The position numbers and the translations under genes were made by a program. Source: an uncultured Bacteroidales bacterium (GTDB lineage: Bacteria > Bacteroidota > Bacteroidia > Bacteroidales > UBA932). Taken from it: a stretch of DNA of 64,000 nucleotides. The DNA is taken from contig CAJOHX010000008.1 of the NCBI GenBank assembly GCA_905234475.1, positions 1 to 64,000 of the forward strand, in the 5' to 3' direction. A model generated the notes under the pieces. The model did not search any database and had not been told where the DNA came from. It saw only the letters and a program-made list of their open reading frames with translations. Shown one piece after another: positions 33,814 through 42,114 of the stretch; the first letter of the stretch is position 1, and the number at the start of each line of letters is the position of its first letter.

Positions 33814-35508
33814 ATGAACGGCAGCGCTTTACTGATCATTTTCAAACTTCTGGGCTCCATCGCCCTGCTCATGTACGGCATGAAGGTGATGAGCGAGGCG
33901 CTACAGAAGATGGCTGGCCCCCAGCTCCGGCATGTGCTGGGGGCCATGACCACCAACCGTTTCACCGGCGTGCTGACCGGCATGCTCGTGTGCGTGGCCG
34001 TCCAGTCTTCGGCAGCCACCACCGTGATGACGGTTTCCTTTGTCAACGCCGCCCTGTTGACCCTGGCGCAGGCCATCTCCGTGATCATGGGGGCCAACAT
34101 CGGCACGACGCTGTCCGCCTGGATCATGTCGGCGGGCTTTTCCTTCAACATCGCCAACCTGGTCTGGCCGGTCTTCCTGATTGCGGTGGTCCTGATCCAG
34201 TTCAAGAAACACCGCTACCTGGGCGACTTCCTCTTCGGCCTTTCCTTCATGTTCTTCGCCCTCGGCACGCTGAATGCCACGGGCCGGGAGATGGACCTGG
34301 CCAACAATGTCCAGGTGGTCAATTTCTTCTCGTCGTTCAACTCCGGCAGCTACCTGACCATCCTGCTCTTCCTGGTGATCGGCGCCGTGCTGACCTGCAT
34401 CGCGCAGTCCTCGGCGGCCCTGATGGCCATCACGATGGTCCTCTGCACCACGGGCGTGCTGTCGATTTACCAGGGCATCGCCCTGGTCATGGGCGAGAAC
34501 ATCGGCACCACGGTCACCGCCAACGTCGCCGCCCTGTCGGCCAACACGCAGGCGCGGCGGGCGGCCCTGGCGCACCTCGTTTTCAACGTGTTCGGCGTCC
34601 TCTGGGTGCTCATCGTCTTCTATCCCTTCGTGCGGCTGGCCTGCCGCCTGGTGGGGGTGGACGCCGACGCCGACATCCAGAGCCCGGAGCGGCTCTCGTT
34701 CGTGCTGGCCACGTTCCACACCCTGTTCAACCTGACCAACACGCTGATCCTGATCTGGTTCATCCCGCAGATCGAGAAGCTGGTCTGCCGCCTGATCAAG
34801 CGCAAGGAGAGCGAGGACGAGTTCCGCTTGAAGTACATCCAGGGCGGTATCATGAAGACCCCGGAAATCTCCGTCTACATGGCCCAGCAGGAGACCGTCG
34901 TCTTCGCCCGGCGCATGCACCGTATGTTCGGCATGGTCCGGGACCTGACGCATACCACGGACGAGGATGCTTTCCAGGCCCTCAAGGAGCGTATTGCCAA
35001 ATATGAGAGGATCTCCGACAACATGGAGAACGAGATCGGCAAGTACCTCGGACAAGTCAGCAACGCCCACCTCTCCGACGACACCAAGCAGAAGATCCGC
35101 GCCATGCTCCGCGCCATCGGCGAACTGGAGAGCATCGGCGACAGCTGCTACAACCTGGCCCGTACGCTGGAGCGCCGCCGTACGCAGCAGGTCACCTTCA
35201 ACCAGGCGCAGATGGATGGCCTCGAGGAGATGTACGGCCTCGTGGATCAGAGCCTGGCCCGGATGGAACCGGTCCTTCAGGGCGAAGCCGGCACGGAAGA
35301 GTCCGCCCGTCTGGAAGCCGCCATCAACCAGTGCCGCGACCGCCTGCGCGAAGCGAACATGAACGCGGTGGACGAGCAGGACTACAGCTACGCCTGCAGC
35401 ACGATCTTCATGGACCTCGTGGCCGAGTGTGAGAAGTGCGGCGACTACGTCGTCAACGTGATCGAGGCCAAGGCCGACAAACCCAAAGAATTGAAACCGA
35501 CCCGATGA
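33814..35508 (+). CDS. Na+/phosphate cotransporter with C-terminal PhoU-like domain
   Basis: 564 aa inner-membrane protein. Two inverted Na/Pi repeats carry the diagnostic QSSA motifs at 64-70 (QSSAATT) and 198-204 (QSSAALM), each followed by MGANIGTT or MGENIGTT. After about residue 330 a cytoplasmic helical PhoU-like domain begins. It starts 4 nt after the OmpA gene, and its stop overlaps the next start (ATGA). Probably imports phosphate with sodium; other anions are possible. Confidence 0.9.
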   Translation: MNGSALLIIFKLLGSIALLMYGMKVMSEALQKMAGPQLRHVLGAMTTNRFTGVLTGMLVCVAVQSSAATTVMTVSFVNAALLTLAQAISVIMGANIGTTLSAWIMSAGFSFNIANLVWPVFLIAVVLIQFKKHRYLGDFLFGLSFMFFALGTLNATGREMDLANNVQVVNFFSSFNSGSYLTILLFLVIGAVLTCIAQSSAALMAITMVLCTTGVLSIYQGIALVMGENIGTTVTANVAALSANTQARRAALAHLVFNVFGVLWVLIVFYPFVRLACRLVGVDADADIQSPERLSFVLATFHTLFNLTNTLILIWFIPQIEKLVCRLIKRKESEDEFRLKYIQGGIMKTPEISVYMAQQETVVFARRMHRMFGMVRDLTHTTDEDAFQALKERIAKYERISDNMENEIGKYLGQVSNAHLSDDTKQKIRAMLRAIGELESIGDSCYNLARTLERRRTQQVTFNQAQMDGLEEMYGLVDQSLARMEPVLQGEAGTEESARLEAAINQCRDRLREANMNAVDEQDYSYACSTIFMDLVAECEKCGDYVVNVIEAKADKPKELKPTR

Positions 35509-36674
35509 AACTGACTTCATTCTCCCTGCGTCCGTCCAAGCGTACGCACACCACGGTGGAAGCGTTCATCTTCCTGATCCTGCTCGTCGGCACCTTCGTC
35601 GGGCTGGGATCCGTGATGGGAAGCAACAACATGATGAACACCATCATGAACACGGCCCACAACCTGCTGCTCAACACGGTCTTCTACCTGATGGGCATCA
35701 CGGTGCTGACCGGCGCGCTGTCCAAGCTGCTTTCCGAATTCGGCGTGGTGAGCCTGCTGGAGAAGCTCCTCCGTCCGCTGATGAAGCCGCTGTACAACCT
35801 GCCGGGCGTGTCGGCCCTGGGCGGTGTGCTCACCTTCCTGTCCGACAACCCCGCCATCATCGCCTTCGCCAAGGACAAGACCTTCTCGTCCTATTTCAAG
35901 AAATATCAGCTGCTGTCGCTGACAAATTTCGGCACCGCCTTCGGCATGGGCCTCGTGGTCATGTTCTCCATGATCGGCTACGGCTATGTGGGCGGCGCTT
36001 TCGCCGGCCTGTTCGGCGCCATCTGCGGCTCGGTCATCTCCACCCGCATCATGCAGCGCAGCTGCCTCAAAGCCTTCCCGGAGCTGGATGCCCCCGTTCA
36101 GGACGAGACCCCCGAGCAGATCATCGAGGAGCATCTCGAGCATGAGAAGGAGCGCAAGGAGAGCGTGTTCATGCGCTTCCTGAACGCCCTGCTGGACGGC
36201 GGCAAGAACGGCGTGGAGCTGGGCCTGGCCATCATCCCGGGCGTGCTGATCATCACCACCATGGTGGTCCTGCTGACCTTCAGCGCCGGGCCGGACGGCT
36301 ACACGGGCGCGGCCAACCAGGGCGTGCCGGTGCTGCCTTGGCTCGCCGGCAAGATCCACTGGGTGTTCGAATGGCTGTTCGGCTTCCAGGACATGCGCCT
36401 GATCGCCTTCCCGATGACCTCGCTGGGCTCGGTGGGCGCTTCGCTGGGTCTGCTGTCCACCTACCGTGACGCGGGCATTCTGGACGGCAACGTCATCGCC
36501 GTGTTCACCGCCATCGGCATGTGCTGGAGCGGCTACCTGTCCACCCACACCGCGATGCTGGACACGCTGGGCTGCCGCAAGGCCATCTCAAAGGCCCTCG
36601 GCGCCCACACCGTCGCCGGCCTGTGCGCGGGCATCATCGCGCACTTCGTGTACCTGCTGTTCTCGCTGCTGTAG
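35505..36674 (+). CDS. Gate/nucleoside-recognition-domain membrane protein
   Basis: 389 aa from the ATG at 35505, with about eight membrane segments. FLSDNPAIIAFAKD near residue 118, TNFGTAFGMGLVV and the mirrored MTSLGSVGASLGLL near 305 are the Gate-domain repeats of proteins named after CD0519/CD1768 and spore-maturation/nucleoside-recognition families. A charged cytoplasmic stretch (about 205-235, rich in Glu) joins the halves. The substrate is unknown. Translational coupling to the Na/Pi transporter suggests a related role in solute transport. Confidence 0.78.
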   Translation: MKLTSFSLRPSKRTHTTVEAFIFLILLVGTFVGLGSVMGSNNMMNTIMNTAHNLLLNTVFYLMGITVLTGALSKLLSEFGVVSLLEKLLRPLMKPLYNLPGVSALGGVLTFLSDNPAIIAFAKDKTFSSYFKKYQLLSLTNFGTAFGMGLVVMFSMIGYGYVGGAFAGLFGAICGSVISTRIMQRSCLKAFPELDAPVQDETPEQIIEEHLEHEKERKESVFMRFLNALLDGGKNGVELGLAIIPGVLIITTMVVLLTFSAGPDGYTGAANQGVPVLPWLAGKIHWVFEWLFGFQDMRLIAFPMTSLGSVGASLGLLSTYRDAGILDGNVIAVFTAIGMCWSGYLSTHTAMLDTLGCRKAISKALGAHTVAGLCAGIIAHFVYLLFSLL

Positions 36675-36708
36675 GAATTACAGGAAAATTAGTATCTTGC
36701 GCTTCTGT

Positions 36709-36894
36709 ATGATCAAGCGTTCTTTCCTCGCGGCGATTGCCCTGGCAGCCACGCTGGCTGGCTGCTCGCCGGCCGAAAGTCCCGTCCTGCGTATTGACAG
36801 CGGGGCCTACACGGGCGGCTGGGGCTACGAGCCCGAGTTCGACGGCACGAAAGACGCCTCCGCGATGGGCTCTCCGCTGCCCCATGTGCAGTAG
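36709..36894 (+). CDS. Small putative lipoprotein, possibly truncated
   Basis: 61 aa with a clear lipoprotein signal (MIKRSFLAAIALAATLAGCS, lipobox LAGC, Cys19) and only about 42 mature residues ending in GSPLPHVQ. A TATCTTGC box, close to the -7 consensus, precedes it. Because the mature part stops soon after SGAYTGGWGYEPEFDGT, which reads like the beginning of a longer secreted domain, this may be the 5' remnant of a larger gene. I do not recognise the family. Confidence 0.6.
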   Translation: MIKRSFLAAIALAATLAGCSPAESPVLRIDSGAYTGGWGYEPEFDGTKDASAMGSPLPHVQ

Positions 36895-36926
36895 TGCCCG
36901 CTTAGAGCGTTGATTTTTAGGATATT

Positions 36927-37919
36927 ATGGCAGAGAGTAACTTCATAGACTACGTCAAGATCTACTGCGCCTCCGGCCACGGGGGAGCGGGCAGTGCGCA
37001 CCTGCACCGCGCCAAGTACGTCCCCAAAGGGGGACCGGACGGCGGCGACGGCGGGCGCGGCGGCCACATCATCCTCCGGGCCAACCCGCAGTTCTGGACG
37101 CTCATCCACCTGAAATACCGCAAGAACATCCACGCCGAGGACGGCGAGAAAGGCGGCTCCGACCTGCGCACCGGCAAGAACGGCACGGACATCTATCTGG
37201 ACGTGCCGATCGGCACCGTGGCGAAGAACGCCGACACGGACGAAGTCCTCTTCGAGATGATGGAGGCGGGGGAGGAGCGCATCCTCTGCCGCGGCGGCAA
37301 GGGCGGCCTGGGCAACAACAATTTCAAGACGCCCACCCTGCAGACCCCGCGTTTCGCCCAGCCGGGCGAAGAAGGGGAAGAAGGGGTCTTTATTTTGGAG
37401 CTGAAGCTCCTGGCGGATGTCGGGCTCGTCGGCTTCCCCAATGCCGGCAAATCGACGCTTCTGGCCACGATCACGGCCGCGAAACCCAAGATTGCCTCCT
37501 ATGCCTTCACCACCCTGGAGCCCAACCTGGGCATCGTGCGCTACTACGACGACAAGTCGTTCGTGATCGCCGATATCCCCGGCATCATCGAGGGCGCCCA
37601 CGAGGGCAAGGGCATCGGCATCCGCTTCCTGCGCCACATCGAGCGCAACTCCGTGCTGCTCTTCATGGTCAGCGTCGAGGAGGAAGACATCGCCGGCGCC
37701 TACAAGACGCTCCTGTCGGAGCTCAAGCTCTATAATCCCGAACTGCTCACCAAGCAGCGGGTCCTTGCCATCACGAAATGCGACCTGATTGATGCGGAGC
37801 TGGAGAAGATGATCCGCCCGCACCTGCCCCGCAAGATCCCCTGCGTGTTCATCTCGTCCAGCACGGGGGAGGGGCTCCAGGAACTCAAGGACACCTTATG
37901 GAAGGCGCTGCAAGCCTGA
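36927..37919 (+). CDS. obgE: Obg-family GTPase
   Basis: 330 aa ribosome-associated GTPase. The glycine-rich Obg domain occupies residues 1-160 (SGHGGAGSAH, GPDGGDGGRGG), then the G domain follows with G1 GFPNAGKST (169-177), G3 DIPGIIEGA and a TKCD G4. It is needed for large-subunit assembly in characterised bacteria. The 3' end overlaps the next gene by 22 nt. Confidence 0.96.
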   Translation: MAESNFIDYVKIYCASGHGGAGSAHLHRAKYVPKGGPDGGDGGRGGHIILRANPQFWTLIHLKYRKNIHAEDGEKGGSDLRTGKNGTDIYLDVPIGTVAKNADTDEVLFEMMEAGEERILCRGGKGGLGNNNFKTPTLQTPRFAQPGEEGEEGVFILELKLLADVGLVGFPNAGKSTLLATITAAKPKIASYAFTTLEPNLGIVRYYDDKSFVIADIPGIIEGAHEGKGIGIRFLRHIERNSVLLFMVSVEEEDIAGAYKTLLSELKLYNPELLTKQRVLAITKCDLIDAELEKMIRPHLPRKIPCVFISSSTGEGLQELKDTLWKALQA

Positions 37920-38512
37920 GCCTGCTGCGTGAGGCGCACCATGTAGACCAGGGCATCACCCTGGCAATCAACTCGTTGCATACTCCGTTCACGGACAGCA
38001 TCTGGCAGTTCTTCTCCATGCGGGAGGTCTGGTACGTGCTGTATGCCGCCGTGCTGGTGCTCCTCTTTGTCCGGCTGGGCTGGAAGCGGGCGCTGGCCGT
38101 CACCATCAGCTGCGTCCTTGCCGTCGTGCTATGCGACCAGTTTGCCAATTTCACAAAGGCTTATTTCGAGCGCCTACGACCTTGCTGGGATCAGAATATG
38201 ATTGCGGGCGGCCTTCATGTCCTGGAAGGCAAGGGGAGCCTGTACGGTTTCTATTCCGCCCATGCGGCCAATGCAGCGGGCTTTGCAGCCTGCTCCTGGC
38301 TGGGGCTGCGCGCCGCCAGCGGCAAGCCATGCCGCGGCTATGCGTGGTTTGTTTTCACCTGGGCCTTCCTGGTTGGGGTCAGCCGTGTGTTCGTGGGGAA
38401 GCATTTCCTCGGGGACGTGCTCGTGGGTTTCGCGGTCGGCCTGCTGGTCGGCTGGCTGTTTGCCGCGCTGGCCCGCCCGGTGATGGCGCGGCTCAGCCCT
38501 TCAGGACGTTGA
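37898..38512 (+). CDS. PAP2-superfamily membrane phosphatase
   Basis: 204 aa with about five membrane segments. The PAP2 signature is present as KAYFERLRP (87-95), SAH (120-122, catalytic His; SAH in place of the common SGH) and SR..H..D (Ser162-Arg163, His169, Asp173). Likely dephosphorylates undecaprenyl pyrophosphate, phosphatidate or lipid A. It overlaps obgE at the start and the convergent lipid-kinase gene by 20 nt at the end. Confidence 0.87.
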   Translation: MEGAASLSLLREAHHVDQGITLAINSLHTPFTDSIWQFFSMREVWYVLYAAVLVLLFVRLGWKRALAVTISCVLAVVLCDQFANFTKAYFERLRPCWDQNMIAGGLHVLEGKGSLYGFYSAHAANAAGFAACSWLGLRAASGKPCRGYAWFVFTWAFLVGVSRVFVGKHFLGDVLVGFAVGLLVGWLFAALARPVMARLSPSGR

Positions 38513-39437
38513 TCTGAGCGCCGGTAGCCTCAAGGACCAGCGGGAGGCGGCCTTCGACTTCTCCGTCGTATTCGATGATGTCCGCGGAAGCCTCGTCGAG
38601 CGGGGCGATCCGCAGGGACCGGCATTTGCCGTACGCGATGAGCGAGGATTCGTGGACCGTGCCGGAGAACAGGCGGGGGATCTCCTTGACCAGGAGCCGG
38701 AGCTTCGACTTAGGGACGATCATGTAGTCCAGCTGCCCGTCGTCGTTGACGGCCAGCGGGGCTTGGCGCATGCCGCCGCCCGACCAGGCGCCGTTGCCGG
38801 CGGCCAGGGAATAGGCTTCGCCGCTGAAGACCGCCTCCCCGTCCGCCTGGACGGCGATACGGATCGGCTTCAAGTGGAAGATCGTATAGCGCAAGGCATT
38901 GAGATAGATCATCTTGCCACGCCGGCCGCGCTCCTTCTGGCGGTTTACGCGTTCGCACACGTGCGAGTCGAAACCGATGCCGCAGCCGTTGGCCATGTAG
39001 GTCACCCGGCCGTCCCGGCTCGTCGCCCGGACGACATCCATCCGGCCAAAGGATTCCCTGGCGATCATCTCGATCACTTCCGGGACGCTGTCGGGCACCT
39101 TGCAGGACTTGATCCAGTCGTTGCCGGATCCGATGGGCACCACGGCCAGGTAGAATTCCTCCGGGGGAGTGCCCGTCTCATCGCACCAGGAGCAGATCCC
39201 GCCGAGCACCTCGTGCAGGGATCCGTCGCCGCCCACGGCGGCAATCCGGCGGTATCCCGCGGCTGCAGCTTCGCGGGCCAGCGTGATGGCGTGTTTCTGG
39301 TGGTCGGTCATGGCCGTGATGTACGCAACTCCTTTCTGTTCAAGCAGATGCTCGGCCGGGACCCACTCCGACATCGTCTTCCCGGAACCGGCCCGGGGAT
39401 TGACGATAAAATACCACTCGGTTTTTGTTTTAGACAT
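38493..39437 (-). CDS. YegS/DagK-type lipid kinase
   Basis: 314 aa diacylglycerol-kinase catalytic-domain protein. GGDGSLHEVLGG at residue 69 is the ATP-site motif and VPIGSGNDW the second conserved block. By family it phosphorylates a lipid alcohol such as diacylglycerol; the substrate is undetermined. The neighbouring convergent phosphatase may act on related lipids. Its -7 box ends 4 nt before the ATG. Confidence 0.85.
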   Translation of the reverse strand: MSKTKTEWYFIVNPRAGSGKTMSEWVPAEHLLEQKGVAYITAMTDHQKHAITLAREAAAAGYRRIAAVGGDGSLHEVLGGICSWCDETGTPPEEFYLAVVPIGSGNDWIKSCKVPDSVPEVIEMIARESFGRMDVVRATSRDGRVTYMANGCGIGFDSHVCERVNRQKERGRRGKMIYLNALRYTIFHLKPIRIAVQADGEAVFSGEAYSLAAGNGAWSGGGMRQAPLAVNDDGQLDYMIVPKSKLRLLVKEIPRLFSGTVHESSLIAYGKCRSLRIAPLDEASADIIEYDGEVEGRLPLVLEATGAQINVLKG

Positions 39438-39441
39438 ACCA

Positions 39442-39469
39442 CGAAAATACGAATTATTTGTTAAATTTG
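39442..39469. promoter_or_regulatory. Divergent -7 boxes of lipid kinase and parA
   Basis: Minus-strand TATTTTCG at 39442-39449, 4 nt before the kinase ATG, and plus-strand TAAATTTG at 39462-39469, 23 nt before parA. Confidence 0.6.
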
Positions 39470-39492
39470 CAATTTAAGGATAATACGGTTTT

Positions 39493-40269
39493 ATGGGAAA
39501 AGTCATCGCAATTGCCAATCAGAAAGGAGGCGTCGGCAAGACGACCACCGCCATCAACCTGGCGGCCTCGCTTGCCGTGCTGGAGAAGAAAGTGCTGATC
39601 ATCGACGCGGACCCGCAGGCCAACACGACCTCCGGACTCAATTTCGCGCCGGACAACGACGAGCACCGTACCCTCTATGAGGTGATGATCGGCCGCATCG
39701 ACATCGGCGACGCCCTGATCCAGACTGAGATTGCCAATCTGCAGATGATCCCGTCCCATATCAACCTGGTGGGCGCCGAGATTGAGATGCTGGAAGTCGA
39801 GGACCGCGAGTCCCTGCTCAAGAATGCGCTGGCTCCGATCCGCGACAACTATGATTTCATCATCATCGACTGTTCGCCTTCGCTGGGCCTCATCACGGTC
39901 AACACGCTGACCGCGGCGGATTCCGTGATCATTCCCGTCCAGCCGGAGTTTTTCGCCCTGGAAGGCCTCGGCAAGCTCCTGCAGACCATCCGCCTCGTCC
40001 AGGGCGGCGTCAATCCCGACCTCAAGATCGAGGGCTTCGTGGTAACGATGTTCGACGGCCGCACGCGCGTGCACACCCAAGTCTTGGGTGAGCTCCGCGA
40101 GCATTTCCGCGACCTGGTCTTCAAGACGGTCATCCAGCGCAACATCCGCCTCAGCGAAGCCCCTTCCCACGGCAAACCCATCATCCTGTACGACATCATG
40201 TGCAACGGCTCCACCAACTACCTCAATCTCGCGAGGGAAGTCCTGGAGCACAACGGAGAAAGTCTATGA
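39493..40269 (+). CDS. parA: Chromosome-partitioning ATPase ParA (Soj)
   Basis: 258 aa deviant-Walker ATPase with KGGVGKTT at residues 11-18, IIDADPQANTTSG, and DFIIIDCSPSLG. It drives origin segregation with ParB. Short form without an N-terminal DNA-binding domain, as in chromosomal Soj. The stop overlaps the parB ATG (ATGA). I found no convincing parS site in the window. Confidence 0.96.
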   Translation: MGKVIAIANQKGGVGKTTTAINLAASLAVLEKKVLIIDADPQANTTSGLNFAPDNDEHRTLYEVMIGRIDIGDALIQTEIANLQMIPSHINLVGAEIEMLEVEDRESLLKNALAPIRDNYDFIIIDCSPSLGLITVNTLTAADSVIIPVQPEFFALEGLGKLLQTIRLVQGGVNPDLKIEGFVVTMFDGRTRVHTQVLGELREHFRDLVFKTVIQRNIRLSEAPSHGKPIILYDIMCNGSTNYLNLAREVLEHNGESL

Positions 40270-41213
40270 GCAAAGAACCCAGAGGTCTCGGCAAGGGCCT
40301 GAGCGCCCTGCTCGGCGAAGTGCCCGACGCCGACCAGCTCCGCAAGCCGGTCGGCTACGTCAACAAGGAAATCGTAGGGACGCGCGGCCGCCAGGAGAAC
40401 ACGGCGGACATCCTGCGCATCCCCGTGGAGATGATTGAGCCCAATCCCTTCCAACCCCGCATGTCCTTCGACCAGGTGGCGCTCGAGGAGCTGGCCGCCT
40501 CCATCCGCAGCCTCGGGCTCATCCAGCCCATCACGGTCCGCCGCATCACGGAGCGCCGCTACCAGATCATCAGCGGCGAGCGCCGCTACAAGGCCTGCCG
40601 CCTCGCCGGCATGACCACGATTCCGGCCTATATCCGCGACGCCAACGACCAGGGCATGCTCGAGATGGCCATCGTCGAGAACGTCCAGCGCGAGGACCTC
40701 GATCCCATCGAGCTCGCCCTCAGCTACCGGCGCCTGATCGACGAGTGCCAGCTCACGCAGGACAGCCTCGCCGAGCGGGTGGGGAAGAAGCGCGCCACCG
40801 TGGCCAACACGATCCGCCTCCTGAAGCTCCCCGCCAAGGTCCAGCACGACATCAAGGTGGGCCTGCTCAGCGCCGGCCACGCCAAGGCCATCCTCGGGGT
40901 GGATTCCCCGGAGGTGCAGGAGCAGCTCTGCGACCTCGTGATCCGCGACGGCCTGTCCGTGCGCGAGCTCGAGAGCATCGTGCGTAAGCTCCAGGTCAAC
41001 CCGGACGCCGCCAAGTCCAAGGTCCGCGGCGGCCGCACCTCGCAGGAGCTGCCGCAGGACTACTACCGCATCCTGGAGCACGTGGGCAAGTATTTCTCCA
41101 ATGACATCTCCCTCAAGCGGACCTCGACCGGCAAGGGCGTGATGACCATCCGCTTCGACTCCGACGAGGAAGTAAAGGCGTTTGTTAAAGCATTGGAGGA
41201 GAAGCAGTTCTAA
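40266..41213 (+). CDS. parB: Chromosome-partitioning protein ParB (Spo0J)
   Basis: 315 aa from the ATG at 40266 (MSKEPRGLGKGLSALLG). N-terminal ParB/Srx CTPase-like domain with NPFQPRMSFD and SGERRYKACRLAG, then the helix-turn-helix region (LTQDSLAERVGKKRATVANT) and a C-terminal dimerisation part. The stop shares one base with the next ATG. Confidence 0.96.
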   Translation: MSKEPRGLGKGLSALLGEVPDADQLRKPVGYVNKEIVGTRGRQENTADILRIPVEMIEPNPFQPRMSFDQVALEELAASIRSLGLIQPITVRRITERRYQIISGERRYKACRLAGMTTIPAYIRDANDQGMLEMAIVENVQREDLDPIELALSYRRLIDECQLTQDSLAERVGKKRATVANTIRLLKLPAKVQHDIKVGLLSAGHAKAILGVDSPEVQEQLCDLVIRDGLSVRELESIVRKLQVNPDAAKSKVRGGRTSQELPQDYYRILEHVGKYFSNDISLKRTSTGKGVMTIRFDSDEEVKAFVKALEEKQF

Positions 41214-42112
41214 TGAGACTCCGGAAGATCATCCTCACCCTGCTCGCGACGGCGGCCTTCGCCGTCCTGACGGGTGTCGATGCTTCCGCGCAGTTCCGGA
41301 GCGAAGCTTTCACCCAGCAGTACAACGACGACCCCTCTGCCTCAGCCGACTCCACGGACCGGCTGTTCTCGCTGAAGGAGTATTTCGGCGGCCTTAGCCA
41401 CAAGAACGATCTCAAGATCGGCACGCTGACGGCCGGATCGGCCGTCTTCATCGGCGGCTCCCAGATCTACAACAAGCAATACTGGAAGCTGCCGATTGTG
41501 TACGGCGCCATCGGCGGCAGTCTCGGCGCCGGCCTCATCCTCAACGCGAAGGACAACAAGAAAGCGGCCACCTGGTGCTTCATCGGCGCCGGAGCAGCCT
41601 ACTGGGCCACGCTGATGGACGGCGTGATCAACTACCGGCCCAACGACTATCCGCATCCGGGCACGGCCACGCTCTTTTCACTCCTCGTTCCCGGACTCGG
41701 CCAGATCTACAACCACGAGTACTGGAAGCTGCCCATCTACCTGGGCGGCATGGCCTATGCGGTCCATTACTACCTGGACTGCCGCACCAATTACGAACGC
41801 TTCCGCGACATCTACATCAAGGCAGCGGACACGGAAGTGGCCTATGACGGCCCCATCAGCGCCGACCAGGCGCTCTACTATCGCAATATCTACCGGCGCT
41901 ACCGGGACTATTCCGTGTTGGCTATCGCCGCCCTGTACCTGCTTCAGGTCATCGATGCCAACGTCTTTTCGTATATGCATGATTTCGAGGTGGACGACGA
42001 CATCTCCCTGCGGGTGGCCCCGGCCATGATCCTGCCGGAGTACCAGATCGCCTCCGTCAAACCCGTTTCCCAACAGGCCGCATTCGGCCTTAGGTTGGGC
42101 CTAAGTTTTTGA
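41213..42112 (+). CDS. DUF5683-domain membrane/secreted protein
   Basis: 299 aa with an N-terminal signal or membrane segment (residues about 5-27) and two copies of an Ile-Tyr-Asn-x-x-Tyr-Trp-Lys-Leu-Pro-Ile motif (QIYNKQYWKLPI near 84, QIYNHEYWKLPI near 163) inside hydrophobic stretches. This family sits between parB and a LysM transglycosylase across Bacteroidota, which supports the call. Function unknown; co-transcription with parAB and mltD suggests an envelope role. Confidence 0.85.
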   Translation: MRLRKIILTLLATAAFAVLTGVDASAQFRSEAFTQQYNDDPSASADSTDRLFSLKEYFGGLSHKNDLKIGTLTAGSAVFIGGSQIYNKQYWKLPIVYGAIGGSLGAGLILNAKDNKKAATWCFIGAGAAYWATLMDGVINYRPNDYPHPGTATLFSLLVPGLGQIYNHEYWKLPIYLGGMAYAVHYYLDCRTNYERFRDIYIKAADTEVAYDGPISADQALYYRNIYRRYRDYSVLAIAALYLLQVIDANVFSYMHDFEVDDDISLRVAPAMILPEYQIASVKPVSQQAAFGLRLGLSF

Positions 42113-42114
42113 GC

